DNA of 7,594 bases from NCBI GenBank assembly GCA_947472655.1, contig CANJCG010000076.1, positions 1 through 7,594 of the forward strand, written 5' to 3'. A model generated the notes under the pieces. The model was not told the origin of the DNA and did no database searches. It was given only the letters and a program-made list of their open reading frames with translations. This stretch comes from Actinomycetota bacterium. Its GTDB lineage: Bacteria; Actinomycetota; Actinomycetes; S36-B12. The position numbers and the translations under genes are program-made. Position 1 is the first letter of the stretch, and every line of letters begins with the position of its first letter. Positions 1 through 7,009 of this stretch are shown piece after piece.

Positions 1-300
1 AGCAAGATACGTCAAGCGATGAATCACCCCCGACCTGCACATTCCACATCGATTATCGCTTCAGGGCAAGCAACCTCTCTTGGGTATCTCATCAACATGA
101 TGCAAGACGTTGCACACACAAAGATTCCGGTTGCCTACGGCAATCACGCAAGTTCAGGAGCGCAAGCGCACGATCTTCGGCTAGTACCCGACGACTTAGA
201 TTTGACTGAAAGGCTCGTGAAAACAACACTCTCAGCCGGGGTAAAGAATGTCTATCTCGACATTCTCAACCGTTATCAAGTTGCTAGTTCGGGCCGTTAA
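1..300 (+). CDS. NAD-dependent sugar epimerase/dehydratase, C-terminal part (5' end outside window)
   Basis: The frame is open from base 1, so the ATG at 19 is probably internal and only the last 99 residues are visible. They resemble the substrate-binding C-terminal part of extended SDR nucleotide-sugar epimerases/dehydratases: an IASGQATSL stretch (compare the usual 'GSGxxTSL'), then a helix, the KIPVAYG strand, an HDLRL motif, and a final TLSAGVKNVYLDILNRY helix matching the usual 'leeGl...' end. The Rossmann domain and YxxxK active site lie upstream and cannot be checked. Family members convert NDP-hexoses in the cytoplasm by C4 epimerisation, 4,6-dehydration or reduction; which of these applies cannot be said. 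The 3' end overlaps the convergent membrane-protein gene by 17 bp, leaving no room for a terminator. It fits the other nucleotide-sugar enzymes in the window. Confidence 0.72.
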   Translation, partial: SKIRQAMNHPRPAHSTSIIASGQATSLGYLINMMQDVAHTKIPVAYGNHASSGAQAHDLRLVPDDLDLTERLVKTTLSAGVKNVYLDILNRYQVASSGR

Positions 301-2323
301 TAACAGCGAGCTCTTCAGGTGTTTTCGCTGCAAACTTTCCGTAGCGTTGGAGAAGTGACCGCATTGAATCCAGTCCAACAACTTCAGACGTATCGTTGAG
401 CAAGATCAATGGCTTATCGAGAACTGAATCTGGCATCGCTGCAAGAGAGTCATAAACATCTGACCACGCACCCGTGTTGGTGAGCCATTCACGGCGCAAC
501 CAGTCAACCAGTAGCTGGCCGGAGGTGTCTTCGCCAGCCAAGCCAGCAAGAAGGCGTGTGCATGAATACACGCGTTGTGCATCAGAAGCTTGTGAAACCA
601 ACAGTGCTGATGGAGCTTTCGCTCCATTTGGTAAATACACACATCCAATTGGATTTGTTGCAATTGACTGTTGCCCTGAACCATTCACGTCGGCTGGCCA
701 CCAGTAACTCTGTGCGTTGTTGAACGGATGAGCCGGAGACCACTGCTCAGGGCGTGTAGCAGCGATTGCGCGCGGCAGGATCGTGTCGATCATGAGCAGG
801 ACGACAACAGCACCGATACCTATCCAGCGAAGAGGCGTCATTTCTGATCCTGCTTCACGATCAAGCAACATGAGAGCGAACGGCAAGCAGGTGGCTGCGA
901 TCACAACGGCGGCCATAAACGTGAACTTGACTGATCCGTAATGAGGTCCAGAGCCTGTTGCCCAGGCGTCTAGCACCGTAATACTGAATGCCATGAACAC
1001 CAATAAAATAACTGGTGCAAAACGGACGTAAATGGCCGATGGGCTCGAAGCAGATTGCCGGCTAACCAAATAACCCGCACCTAACGCGGCGGCTACGGCG
1101 ACGATCGCAAGGATCGGTCCGGTTGTATCTGTCCCGCCCGTGGCTGCGAACAAGGTTGAATCACCCAGACCCGTGCTCACTGCCGCAACAATGCCACGCA
1201 CGCTGCCTATCGCACCCGATGCAGATGGCCCTGAATCAACAACAAATGAAAGTGAACTGCGAATCGGCTCCCAAAGTGCAATGCCAACGACGAGCCAAAT
1301 TCCAAGGTCAAGCAGGTTGCCTCGAGTCCAGCCAGAACGGCGAATTCTCTTGATCAGCCAAAGAAGTAAACCAATCATCACAATCACTGCTAGTGCACTT
1401 AAGGGGAACCACACGGTCATTGCAGCAGCTACAGCAAGTGAGGTGAGTAATCGTCCATGACCTCGGGCCCAACCGCTCATGAATGTGGCAGACCAAAGAG
1501 CAGCAATGAGAACTGTGTATTGGAAGGTGTAATGGCCGTAGCCAGTTGCAATGAGATTGGCACAGGTCAGCACGAGTGCGCCGAGCCAAATGAGTGGGAC
1601 AGGAATGTGCGCCTGCTCGCCTTTCTGGTTATTGACCCGAGCTTCAACGAGTGGGGCAAGGGCGAGAGGGGCTAAGGCTACGAGGAAAAATTGACCAAAG
1701 ACAACCGTGTTTGCCGCAACTGCTACTTGGTTGTATCCGCCGAGAAGCAGTTGTGACACGACCCCCATAACTGTGGCGACAAAAGTAGTCACGAGCGCCA
1801 GTGGCCCACCCATCGGTACTGCCTGATCGATCGGCAAGCCTGAGGCCATCTGTGAAGTGAAGTCCAGCCACTTAGCGTTGTCTTCGGCAACAGCATGACC
1901 CATGAGGTAACTCACTGGGTGCTCGAAAGCTGCCCCAGCGGTCCAGAAGGTGGTGACCACCCAGAAAAACAGCACTAGGAGGATAAATGGGAGCCAAATC
2001 GTCAGGAATTGGCGTCGTAGCCCTGAATCTCCCACCGATCCGCGTAGGTAGCCCAGAGCCCCCAGAATCGCTAACGCCACGAGAAGCACCCACTGAAGTT
2101 CAACTCGAGTGAAGAGATGCCCAAAATTCTCAGCGAGGTTAACCAGCACGCCGGCGATCGACACCGAAGCGGCCAGGCCAACAGCCAGCCAGGCAATCGA
2201 TCGGGTGCGCCAGTAGGTCAGGGCTATTAGCCCTAGATACGCCACGAGAAAGGCAAAGTCCACGCGCTCATCCTCTCCCATGAATCCGGGTACCGTGAGC
2301 AGGTGCCGCTCCGAGTCCTCCAT
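284..2323 (-). CDS. Polytopic membrane protein, putative GT-C-type glycosyltransferase
   Basis: A 679-residue protein with about 13-14 hydrophobic segments between residues 22 and 518, followed by a roughly 160-residue hydrophilic C-terminal domain, probably extracytoplasmic, with two cysteines (C561, C588) that might pair. The loop at 129-174, between the fourth and fifth hydrophobic segments, holds an acidic AEDNAKWLDF stretch (146-155), and a PHYGSVKF motif (460-467) precedes a late membrane segment. Acidic residues in an early outer loop and a late Y..K motif are reminiscent of GT-C enzymes using polyprenyl-phosphate sugars, but I do not recognise a specific family. Other possibilities are a polymerase-like or purely structural membrane protein. 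The ATG at 2323 is chosen because an AGGTG lies 5 nt upstream; an internal ATG at 2281 (residue 15) has no clear ribosome binding site but would avoid a 21-bp overlap with the divergent GT4 gene. Confidence 0.7.
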   Translation of the reverse strand: MEDSERHLLTVPGFMGEDERVDFAFLVAYLGLIALTYWRTRSIAWLAVGLAASVSIAGVLVNLAENFGHLFTRVELQWVLLVALAILGALGYLRGSVGDSGLRRQFLTIWLPFILLVLFFWVVTTFWTAGAAFEHPVSYLMGHAVAEDNAKWLDFTSQMASGLPIDQAVPMGGPLALVTTFVATVMGVVSQLLLGGYNQVAVAANTVVFGQFFLVALAPLALAPLVEARVNNQKGEQAHIPVPLIWLGALVLTCANLIATGYGHYTFQYTVLIAALWSATFMSGWARGHGRLLTSLAVAAAMTVWFPLSALAVIVMIGLLLWLIKRIRRSGWTRGNLLDLGIWLVVGIALWEPIRSSLSFVVDSGPSASGAIGSVRGIVAAVSTGLGDSTLFAATGGTDTTGPILAIVAVAAALGAGYLVSRQSASSPSAIYVRFAPVILLVFMAFSITVLDAWATGSGPHYGSVKFTFMAAVVIAATCLPFALMLLDREAGSEMTPLRWIGIGAVVVLLMIDTILPRAIAATRPEQWSPAHPFNNAQSYWWPADVNGSGQQSIATNPIGCVYLPNGAKAPSALLVSQASDAQRVYSCTRLLAGLAGEDTSGQLLVDWLRREWLTNTGAWSDVYDSLAAMPDSVLDKPLILLNDTSEVVGLDSMRSLLQRYGKFAAKTPEELAVINGPN
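2291..2296 (+). promoter_or_regulatory. Putative -10 element (TACCGT) for a leaderless GT4 transcript
   Basis: TACCGT fits the actinobacterial TAnnnT -10 consensus and lies exactly at -12 to -7 from the GTG at 2303, the position expected if transcription starts at the start codon. No good Shine-Dalgarno precedes that GTG. The element lies inside the 5' coding end of the opposing membrane-protein gene. The same GGTACCnT-N6-GTG pattern recurs at 4444-4460. Predicted from sequence only. Confidence 0.45.
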
Positions 2324-3547
2324 CTAAGCACCTACGACACCAATGGCGGTGCCGCCAGAGCTGCATACGCCCTGCATAGGGCTATGCGAACCAACGGACT
2401 TGACTCCCAGATGTGGGTGGCTCGCAAAGGCAGCACCGACTCACATGTCACCGAGTTCAACGGCCTCAAGTTCAAATTCGCCAGTGAACTTGATCGCAGA
2501 CTTTGGAAGCTACAGAAGTCACCAGCGCTCACGTGGCGATCGCCAGCCAAGTTCACCACCATTACCGCCAAAGAAATCAATGCCAGTGATGCCGACGTAG
2601 TGAATCTGCATTGGGTGACGGACGGCTTCCTGAGCATCGAAGAAATTGGCAAGATCACCAAACCAATTGTGTGGTCGATGTATGACCTGTGGCCGATGTC
2701 TGGCACCGAGCACTACCAAGCCAGCGGTACCAACAATCGGCGTAACGATGGCTACATCAAAGCCAACAGGCCAGCAAATGAATCACGCATCGATTTAGAT
2801 CGAAATGCTTATGAGCGCAAAATCAAAAACTGGCATCCCATGCATATGGTTCCGGCGAGCACTTGGCTTGAAGATCAAGTCAAGAGCAGCGCCCTTATGC
2901 ATAGCTGGCCAATCACGCGCATTTCACACGTGATCGATACCGATGCGTTTTCACCACAAAACAAAACTGATGCACGTCGGCAGCTAAACCTGCCGCAGAA
3001 CACACCCTTGGTGTTATTTCTTGCATCTGCCGGCGTCAACGACCACCGCAAAGGCTGGGATCTCCTGGCCCAAGCTCTCCCCAAAATTAAAGCGAAAATC
3101 CCAAGTGTCGAAGTAGTGATCGTCGGGCCAAAAGAAAACCAATACGAGAACACCACCGGTGTTCCAATTCATTGGTATGGCTTTGCACATTCATCCAACG
3201 AACTTGCAATGCTTTATAACGCTGCCGATGTAACTGCAGTGCCAAGCCGTGAAGACAACATGCCACTCACTGCTATGGAAGCGCAGAGTTGCGGACGCCC
3301 AGTTGTGGCCTTCAATATCGGCGGCTTGCCAGACATCGTTGAGCACCACCGCACCGGATATCTTGCCGAACCAAATAGTTCAGAAGATCTCGCAGTTGGC
3401 ATTACCGAAGCGCTTGAAGATGCTCTGCATGAAAATCACTGGGGACGCGCAGCTCGAGTTAAAGCAGAATCCACGTGGTCGCCAACCATCGTGACGAACC
3501 AATATTTTGCGATCTATGAAGACTTGGTTAACTCGCCTGTCAGTTAA
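2303..3547 (+). CDS. Glycosyltransferase family 4 (GT-B fold)
   Basis: A 414-residue, full-length GT4-type retaining glycosyltransferase, expected to move a sugar from a nucleotide donor to a growing lipid-linked glycan at the inner face of the membrane. The N-terminal acceptor half starts with the strand RVLHLSTYDTNGGAARA (4-20), whose Gly-rich loop is typical. A VWSMYDLWPMSGTEHY block (123-138) matches the 'HDxW..xGxEHY' block of this subgroup, but Tyr replaces the common His. The C-terminal donor half carries HRKGWDLL (248-255), the VVIVG strand (271-275) and the nucleotide-sugar signature REDNMPLTAMEAQSCGRPVV (316-335), then GGLPDIV and TGYLAEP. The GTG start gives the short beta-strand beginning usual for the family and has a well-placed -10 element. 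The gene stands alone on its strand between two opposing genes. Sugar specificity cannot be deduced. Confidence 0.92.
   Translation: MPLRVLHLSTYDTNGGAARAAYALHRAMRTNGLDSQMWVARKGSTDSHVTEFNGLKFKFASELDRRLWKLQKSPALTWRSPAKFTTITAKEINASDADVVNLHWVTDGFLSIEEIGKITKPIVWSMYDLWPMSGTEHYQASGTNNRRNDGYIKANRPANESRIDLDRNAYERKIKNWHPMHMVPASTWLEDQVKSSALMHSWPITRISHVIDTDAFSPQNKTDARRQLNLPQNTPLVLFLASAGVNDHRKGWDLLAQALPKIKAKIPSVEVVIVGPKENQYENTTGVPIHWYGFAHSSNELAMLYNAADVTAVPSREDNMPLTAMEAQSCGRPVVAFNIGGLPDIVEHHRTGYLAEPNSSEDLAVGITEALEDALHENHWGRAARVKAESTWSPTIVTNQYFAIYEDLVNSPVS
2329..2333 (-). promoter_or_regulatory. Ribosome binding site deciding the membrane-protein start
   Basis: On the minus strand, AGGTG lies 5 nt before the ATG at 2323. 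This favours that start over the internal ATG at 2281, which lacks a comparable motif. It places the initiation region inside the divergent GT4 coding sequence, so the two 5' ends would overlap by 21 bp. Confidence 0.4.
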
Positions 3548-3576
3548 TAAGCAGAGTCAGCAAACCGGATAGTCAA

Positions 3577-4440
3577 CTAGGCAGCCGGTCCAACCCATTC
3601 AGTAACGGCCTGTTCGATTATCGCCAACGAAAGTTCTGAGTTCCATCCAACTGATGCGAGCCAACCCGGCGAGCTGGGTGGACCAGCCGGTGCTTTAGGT
3701 CCAAAAGTGGCAGTAGGGCGTGGACGACCCGCATTGACGAATGCTCGCTGAACGGCGTCGGCGAAATCCGCCAGAGAAATTTTAAGGCCAGGAAGAGTCG
3801 CAACGATTGAAGGTCGGTCTTCGGTAGCAGCCAGGGCCAAAGCAGCTCGCGCAATGTCATTACCGTTGACGAAATCTTTCGTAAGTGACGCAGCTGAGCG
3901 AATTCCCATTGATCCCGAGGAAAGTGCTTCAGTCACCAGCGACCACGGCAACAAAGCTGCTTGCGGTGAACCTAAAGATTTCGGCACTGAGAAGAAGTTC
4001 GCAAGACGCAGTACAGATGCCGTCGACCCGCCACGTTCCAGCCACAATTGCTCGTTGCGAGCATTATTTTCTGCGTAAACAGTGCGAGGTGCCGGTGTTG
4101 AATCTTCTTTGAATTCAGCCTCCCAGCCTTCAAGAACCCGAGTCGTGGAAAGCAATACGCCTGGAACTGCGCAGGTATGAAGTGCGGTTGCCAGGATTGA
4201 TGTGGTCGTCTCCCAGGAAGTGCGGTCACTTCGATGATCACCTGGGCCACCAGCATGAATAACTAATTGAACCGAGTGGTCATGAATCAGGGCCAACGAT
4301 TCGGCAATTGACACTGCTGTGGGGTCAGTGTCGATAGGTGCCCGAGTACTTGCGCGATGCACTTCGTGACCTGATTTCGTCAATGCAAGACAAACAGCAC
4401 CCCCAACAGCACCGAGTGCTCCCACCACAACTATTCGCAC
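3577..4440 (-). CDS. SDR-type (RmlD/epimerase-like) nucleotide-sugar protein with altered active site
   Basis: A 287-residue extended-SDR protein. A Rossmann fold opens at residue 2 (RIVVVGALGAVGGAV) with the GxxGxxG dinucleotide motif at 7-13. HAGG (62-65) stands where family members have a similar loop, and STTRVLEGW (98-106) resembles the 'STxxVFDG' region of RmlD-like 4-ketoreductases. The active-site tyrosine is Y122, but the sequence is YAENN, so the YxxxK lysine is replaced by asparagine (N126). VLRLANFF (143-150) and DFVNGNDIARA (189-199) match the conserved 'xRxxNxF' and 'DFV.VDDva.A' blocks. It probably binds NAD(P) and a nucleotide sugar; reduction of a 4-keto sugar is a possible role, but the lost lysine makes activity uncertain. 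The GTG start has a strong ribosome binding site. The 3' end is separated from the convergent GT4 gene by 29 bp. Confidence 0.82.
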   Translation of the reverse strand: MRIVVVGALGAVGGAVCLALTKSGHEVHRASTRAPIDTDPTAVSIAESLALIHDHSVQLVIHAGGPGDHRSDRTSWETTTSILATALHTCAVPGVLLSTTRVLEGWEAEFKEDSTPAPRTVYAENNARNEQLWLERGGSTASVLRLANFFSVPKSLGSPQAALLPWSLVTEALSSGSMGIRSAASLTKDFVNGNDIARAALALAATEDRPSIVATLPGLKISLADFADAVQRAFVNAGRPRPTATFGPKAPAGPPSSPGWLASVGWNSELSLAIIEQAVTEWVGPAA

Positions 4441-4445
4441 CTTGG

Positions 4446-4451
4446 TACCTT
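4446..4451 (+). promoter_or_regulatory. Putative -10 element (TACCTT) for a leaderless GT2-like transcript
   Basis: TACCTT fits TAnnnT and lies exactly at -12 to -7 from the GTG at 4458, the codon just after the ATG at 4455. No Shine-Dalgarno is visible on this strand. The element overlaps the minus-strand ribosome binding site of the divergent SDR gene, so both signals are packed into the 14 bp between the genes. Predicted from sequence only. Confidence 0.42.
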
Positions 4452-4454
4452 CTC
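4448..4454 (-). promoter_or_regulatory. Ribosome binding site of the SDR gene
   Basis: GAGAAGG on the minus strand sits 7 nt before the GTG start at 4440. This supports that start and implies an ordinary leadered mRNA whose promoter must lie inside the divergent glycosyltransferase gene. Confidence 0.6.
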
Positions 4455-5399
4455 ATGGTGACCAATCCATTGCAGCCAACCTTGGTCTTGCCTGTTTACC
4501 GTGGCGGGCCAAGATTCCTGCGGGCTCTGGATTCAGTGAATACTTCTGAGCAGTACTTCACGCGCATCGTGGTCAGTAGCAACGGTCCGCTGGAAAATGA
4601 CGATGCCAAAGCAGTAGAGGCATACAAAGCCCAACGCGCAGCAAACAACCTGCCTACAAGCAAAATCGAACTCATTTGCACTGGGCAGGAATTGCCTTGG
4701 ATGGCTCACCAATACTTCTGGCTAAAACACCTTGAACACACCAACACACAGACCGATGACTGGATTTATTGGTTCGCTCATGACGACGAAGTCAAGGCTT
4801 CCGGCATCAAGGCACTTATCGATGAACAAGGAAACTGGCCCCTTGCGCAGGGCACGATCTACCTTGGCCCTTGGGCCATGAGGCACGAGCAGGGCGATGA
4901 ACTCTTCAGTGGACCACGCGATGTGGATCTTGAGTCTTGGACCTCATTTCCCGTCGAAGGGCCCCTTGAACTTCCTGTTGCTGAATGGATTTCGCAGCAG
5001 CTCATTCAGCCGACCTACATCAATATGAGCGGATGTGTCACAACGCTGAGAAGTTTTCAAGAAATCCGCAATTTCCGCGTGGCAAAGCCTGGCGGGATGC
5101 GCATTGAAATGGCAACGGCTGCAGCCCCGCACAACCTCAAGGTTAAAGAATTCAACGAGCCAATCGTTATTACTTATGGTCGACCAAATTCAGATCGCAC
5201 CCAATACGCCAAAGTCGCAAGACAAGACGACAAACACATGATTTTTTGGCTAGTCAGCTACATCAGTAAACATCCCAGTGCAGCTATTCCATCAACGAAA
5301 GCTGCACTCAAGGTTGCACTTGACTATGTCAAAGTGTTAACGAAAACAGGAAAGTTGCCGGAAGAAGACTGGCGTCGTCGCAATATTGTCGGCCCGTAA
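4455..5399 (+). CDS. Glycosyltransferase family 2-like protein (GT-A fold)
   Basis: A 314-residue soluble protein that begins in the manner of GT2 enzymes: a PTLVLPVYRGGPRFLRALDS strand-loop-helix (8-27), the strand TRIVVSSNGP (36-45), then WIYWFAHDDEV (103-113), where AHDDE occupies the place of the metal- and donor-binding DxD motif. Downstream parts (residues 130-250) diverge from well-known GT2 families, so acceptor and donor cannot be assigned. It presumably adds a sugar to a lipid-linked glycan in the cytoplasm. The frame is open back to 4338, but those 39 codons would lie over the divergent SDR gene and the fold starts only after 4455, so they are excluded. The GTG at 4458, one codon later, is an equally good start and fits a leaderless promoter better. 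The gene converges on the second GT2-like gene 30 bp downstream. Confidence 0.8.
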   Translation: MVTNPLQPTLVLPVYRGGPRFLRALDSVNTSEQYFTRIVVSSNGPLENDDAKAVEAYKAQRAANNLPTSKIELICTGQELPWMAHQYFWLKHLEHTNTQTDDWIYWFAHDDEVKASGIKALIDEQGNWPLAQGTIYLGPWAMRHEQGDELFSGPRDVDLESWTSFPVEGPLELPVAEWISQQLIQPTYINMSGCVTTLRSFQEIRNFRVAKPGGMRIEMATAAAPHNLKVKEFNEPIVITYGRPNSDRTQYAKVARQDDKHMIFWLVSYISKHPSAAIPSTKAALKVALDYVKVLTKTGKLPEEDWRRRNIVGP

Positions 5400-5429
5400 A
5401 GAACGCCATAAGACCTGAAAAGTAAGAAA

Positions 5430-6110
5430 TTAGCCTCGCACGTCTTTTCCAAACAGCGAAGCAATACGTTTCCACCAACGTGTGAGCGTTTGAATCCGCG
5501 CGTAATCACGCTGATAAACCAACGCATCCTGGGTCGCAAGCTCGGCAAGCACTGGATTCATCCCGGTGCCTTCGCCCGGGTGTAGATGCTCGTAGCGAAC
5601 CTCGCGGGTCACCACGCCACCAAAATCTCGACGGGCGCGAATATCAAGATCGTTGTCGCCAAACCACCAGTGATACTCATCGTTTGGGCGAAGATCGGTT
5701 GAAAGATTGAGCATCCATAGGCATCCCCAAATTTTTGGGGTGTAGGGCACGAGTCGACCTTTGCTAAGCCCCACTCGTTCACCCTCACGATGCGGGCTCG
5801 CAATGGCTGCTCCAGATGAAAGGAGTGACTCATGGAGTTCGCTGAAGGTTTCAGGCGCAACCCACATGTCGTCGTTCAACACCGCAACGGCTGTGGCTCC
5901 TCGACGCTGGGATTCAGTAATTCCAAGATTCCACCAACGTTGAATGTTGATTGGACCGAAATCCTCAACGCGGATCACTCCTTCAGGAAAGGAAAGATTC
6001 GGTCGAGTTGCCACGATCACGATTTGTGAAGGAGGCAGCCCACAGTCTTGAATGAGTTGTGAAAGTAGCTCAGGGTGACTGCCGGCCGTTGGCACAGTCA
6101 TAAACAGCAT
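5430..6110 (-). CDS. Small GT2-like glycosyltransferase (GT-A fold)
   Basis: A 226-residue protein, last gene of the minus-strand operon. It has a GT-A-like order: the N-terminal strand MLFMTVPTAG, the strand QIVIVATRPN (29-38), an NIQRWWNLGI block (55-64) comparable to the 'N.G.a.a.N.gi' region, and the metal-site strand AVAVLNDDMW (74-83) with NDD as DxD equivalent. GDNDLDIRAR (151-160) and YEHLHPGEGT (173-182) resemble the catalytic acidic motif and late His of GT2 rhamnosyl- or galactofuranosyl-type enzymes. It is shorter than most GT2 proteins, so it may be a minimal GT-A domain. The frame runs upstream to 6305, but that extension only overlaps the FkbM gene and lacks a fold; the ATG at 6110 has a GGGAG 8 nt upstream. 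It follows FkbM by 25 bp and is probably cotranscribed with it. Confidence 0.8.
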   Translation of the reverse strand: MLFMTVPTAGSHPELLSQLIQDCGLPPSQIVIVATRPNLSFPEGVIRVEDFGPINIQRWWNLGITESQRRGATAVAVLNDDMWVAPETFSELHESLLSSGAAIASPHREGERVGLSKGRLVPYTPKIWGCLWMLNLSTDLRPNDEYHWWFGDNDLDIRARRDFGGVVTREVRYEHLHPGEGTGMNPVLAELATQDALVYQRDYARIQTLTRWWKRIASLFGKDVRG

Positions 6111-6118
6111 GGCGTTTA

Positions 6119-6123
6119 CTCCC
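6119..6123 (-). promoter_or_regulatory. Ribosome binding site deciding the second GT2 start
   Basis: GGGAG on the minus strand lies 8 nt before the ATG at 6110, in the 25-bp gap after the FkbM stop codon. It supports the 226-residue form rather than the longer open frame reaching 6305. Confidence 0.55.
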
Positions 6124-6135
6124 GAGTTGAAAAAT

Positions 6136-6987
6136 TCACGAATGAGAAATCGGGGTAAGCGTAAGCCATCGCATTTGATAGGCCCGGCTCTCAGAGCAAA
6201 GTGCCCAACGATCATCATCTGGCCAGAGTTGCAGCTCTGGAAAGGCTGAGAGGTCCCGGGCAGACGTTGTGAGGAAAGCACAGGTGAAGCTCTCCAAACA
6301 AGCATCTGTCAGAGCATCGATCTTCGAGCTCACAACACCTGGTTCTTCGTGAAGTTCAATCACTAAAGCCGCACGAGAAAGTGAAGTCAACGTTGACGGC
6401 GTAAGCACATCAAACTCAGCGCCTTCGATATCGATTAAGACCAAGCACTGCGCGATATCGACCCCGTGGTTCTGCTTGAGTTCTTCGACAAATGACGGTG
6501 TGGCAATACCCAAGATGGTTACGCGATCGCCCACCCCATTTGCGGCAGCATTCTGTGCAATGGCACTTCGGCCAGCTTCAGACATCTCAAAACAATATGC
6601 GTGTTCAACCCATCCGGCTCGTAACGCGCCTATCGCGTAATACCCATCCGCTGCACCAAGGTCAACTAAAACAGATCTACCAACTCGCGCCGAGTCCATC
6701 CAGGTCAGTACTTCGAGTTCGTATAAACCCAAGAGCATGGAGCCACGGTCAGCGGCGCCCCACCAGCTGTTCGTGTCGAGTTTCAACCCAGTAAATGGCC
6801 CGTAGGTAACGGTACCGTCAAACTTTGAAGCCAAGCGTTGACTCAACCGATATCGATGCGTGGTTGGATCTTCATTTGCATCGAAAACATGATGACCTAT
6901 GTATTTTTTAGCGACGCGTAGCGTCTCACTTATGCCCTTTTCGCGAAGGGTATATCTCGCTGATTTCGCAACTCCTCGAATACCCAT
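6136..6987 (-). CDS. FkbM-family SAM-dependent methyltransferase
   Basis: A 283-residue class I methyltransferase of the FkbM type, a family that typically O-methylates sugars or polyketides. A basic N-terminal helix (1-35) is followed by a conserved pre-domain with YGPFTGLKL (62-70), SWWGAADRGSMLLGLYELEV (74-93), then SAM-binding motif I VLVDLGAADGYYAIG (106-120), an acidic strand end YCFEM (131-135), and the FkbM hallmark LIDIEGAEFDVL (184-195), followed by LVIELHEE (208-215). All expected motifs are intact, so it is probably active, most likely on a hydroxyl of a sugar made or transferred by this locus. The ATG at 6987 is chosen: a TTG at 7020 also opens the frame but would overlap the cupin epimerase by 11 bp and has no ribosome binding site. 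The preceding gene ends 22 bp upstream, consistent with an operon. Confidence 0.88.
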   Translation of the reverse strand: MGIRGVAKSARYTLREKGISETLRVAKKYIGHHVFDANEDPTTHRYRLSQRLASKFDGTVTYGPFTGLKLDTNSWWGAADRGSMLLGLYELEVLTWMDSARVGRSVLVDLGAADGYYAIGALRAGWVEHAYCFEMSEAGRSAIAQNAAANGVGDRVTILGIATPSFVEELKQNHGVDIAQCLVLIDIEGAEFDVLTPSTLTSLSRAALVIELHEEPGVVSSKIDALTDACLESFTCAFLTTSARDLSAFPELQLWPDDDRWALCSESRAYQMRWLTLTPISHS

Positions 6988-7009
6988 TAAGAGACCCCGT
7001 TTAACTTCA

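Noticed and set aside
2332..2706. 124-codon minus-strand frame opposite the GT4 gene.
   Set aside because: It covers the conserved acceptor domain of the GT4 enzyme and shows no family motif of its own.
3564..3589. ACCGG...CCGGT inverted repeat at the convergent GT4/SDR junction, considered as a terminator.
   Set aside because: The stem is only five base pairs with a 16-base loop and no T-run on either strand.
4338..4454. N-terminal extension of the GT2-like gene back to 4338.
   Set aside because: It would lie over the start of the well-supported SDR gene, has no GT2-like sequence, and the GT-A fold begins only after 4455.
5400..5429. Short gap between the convergent GT2-like genes, examined for a terminator or small RNA.
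   Set aside because: It is only 30 AT-rich bases with no stem-loop that I can see.
5725..5740. Near-perfect inverted repeat CCCCAAATTTTTGGGG resembling a terminator stem.
   Set aside because: It lies in the middle of the second GT2-like gene, encoding PKIWG of a conserved-looking region, has a loop of only two bases, and is not followed by a T-run beyond the stem.
6111..6305. N-terminal extension of the second GT2-like gene to 6305.
   Set aside because: It is the shadow of the FkbM coding sequence, and the ATG at 6110 has a good ribosome binding site.
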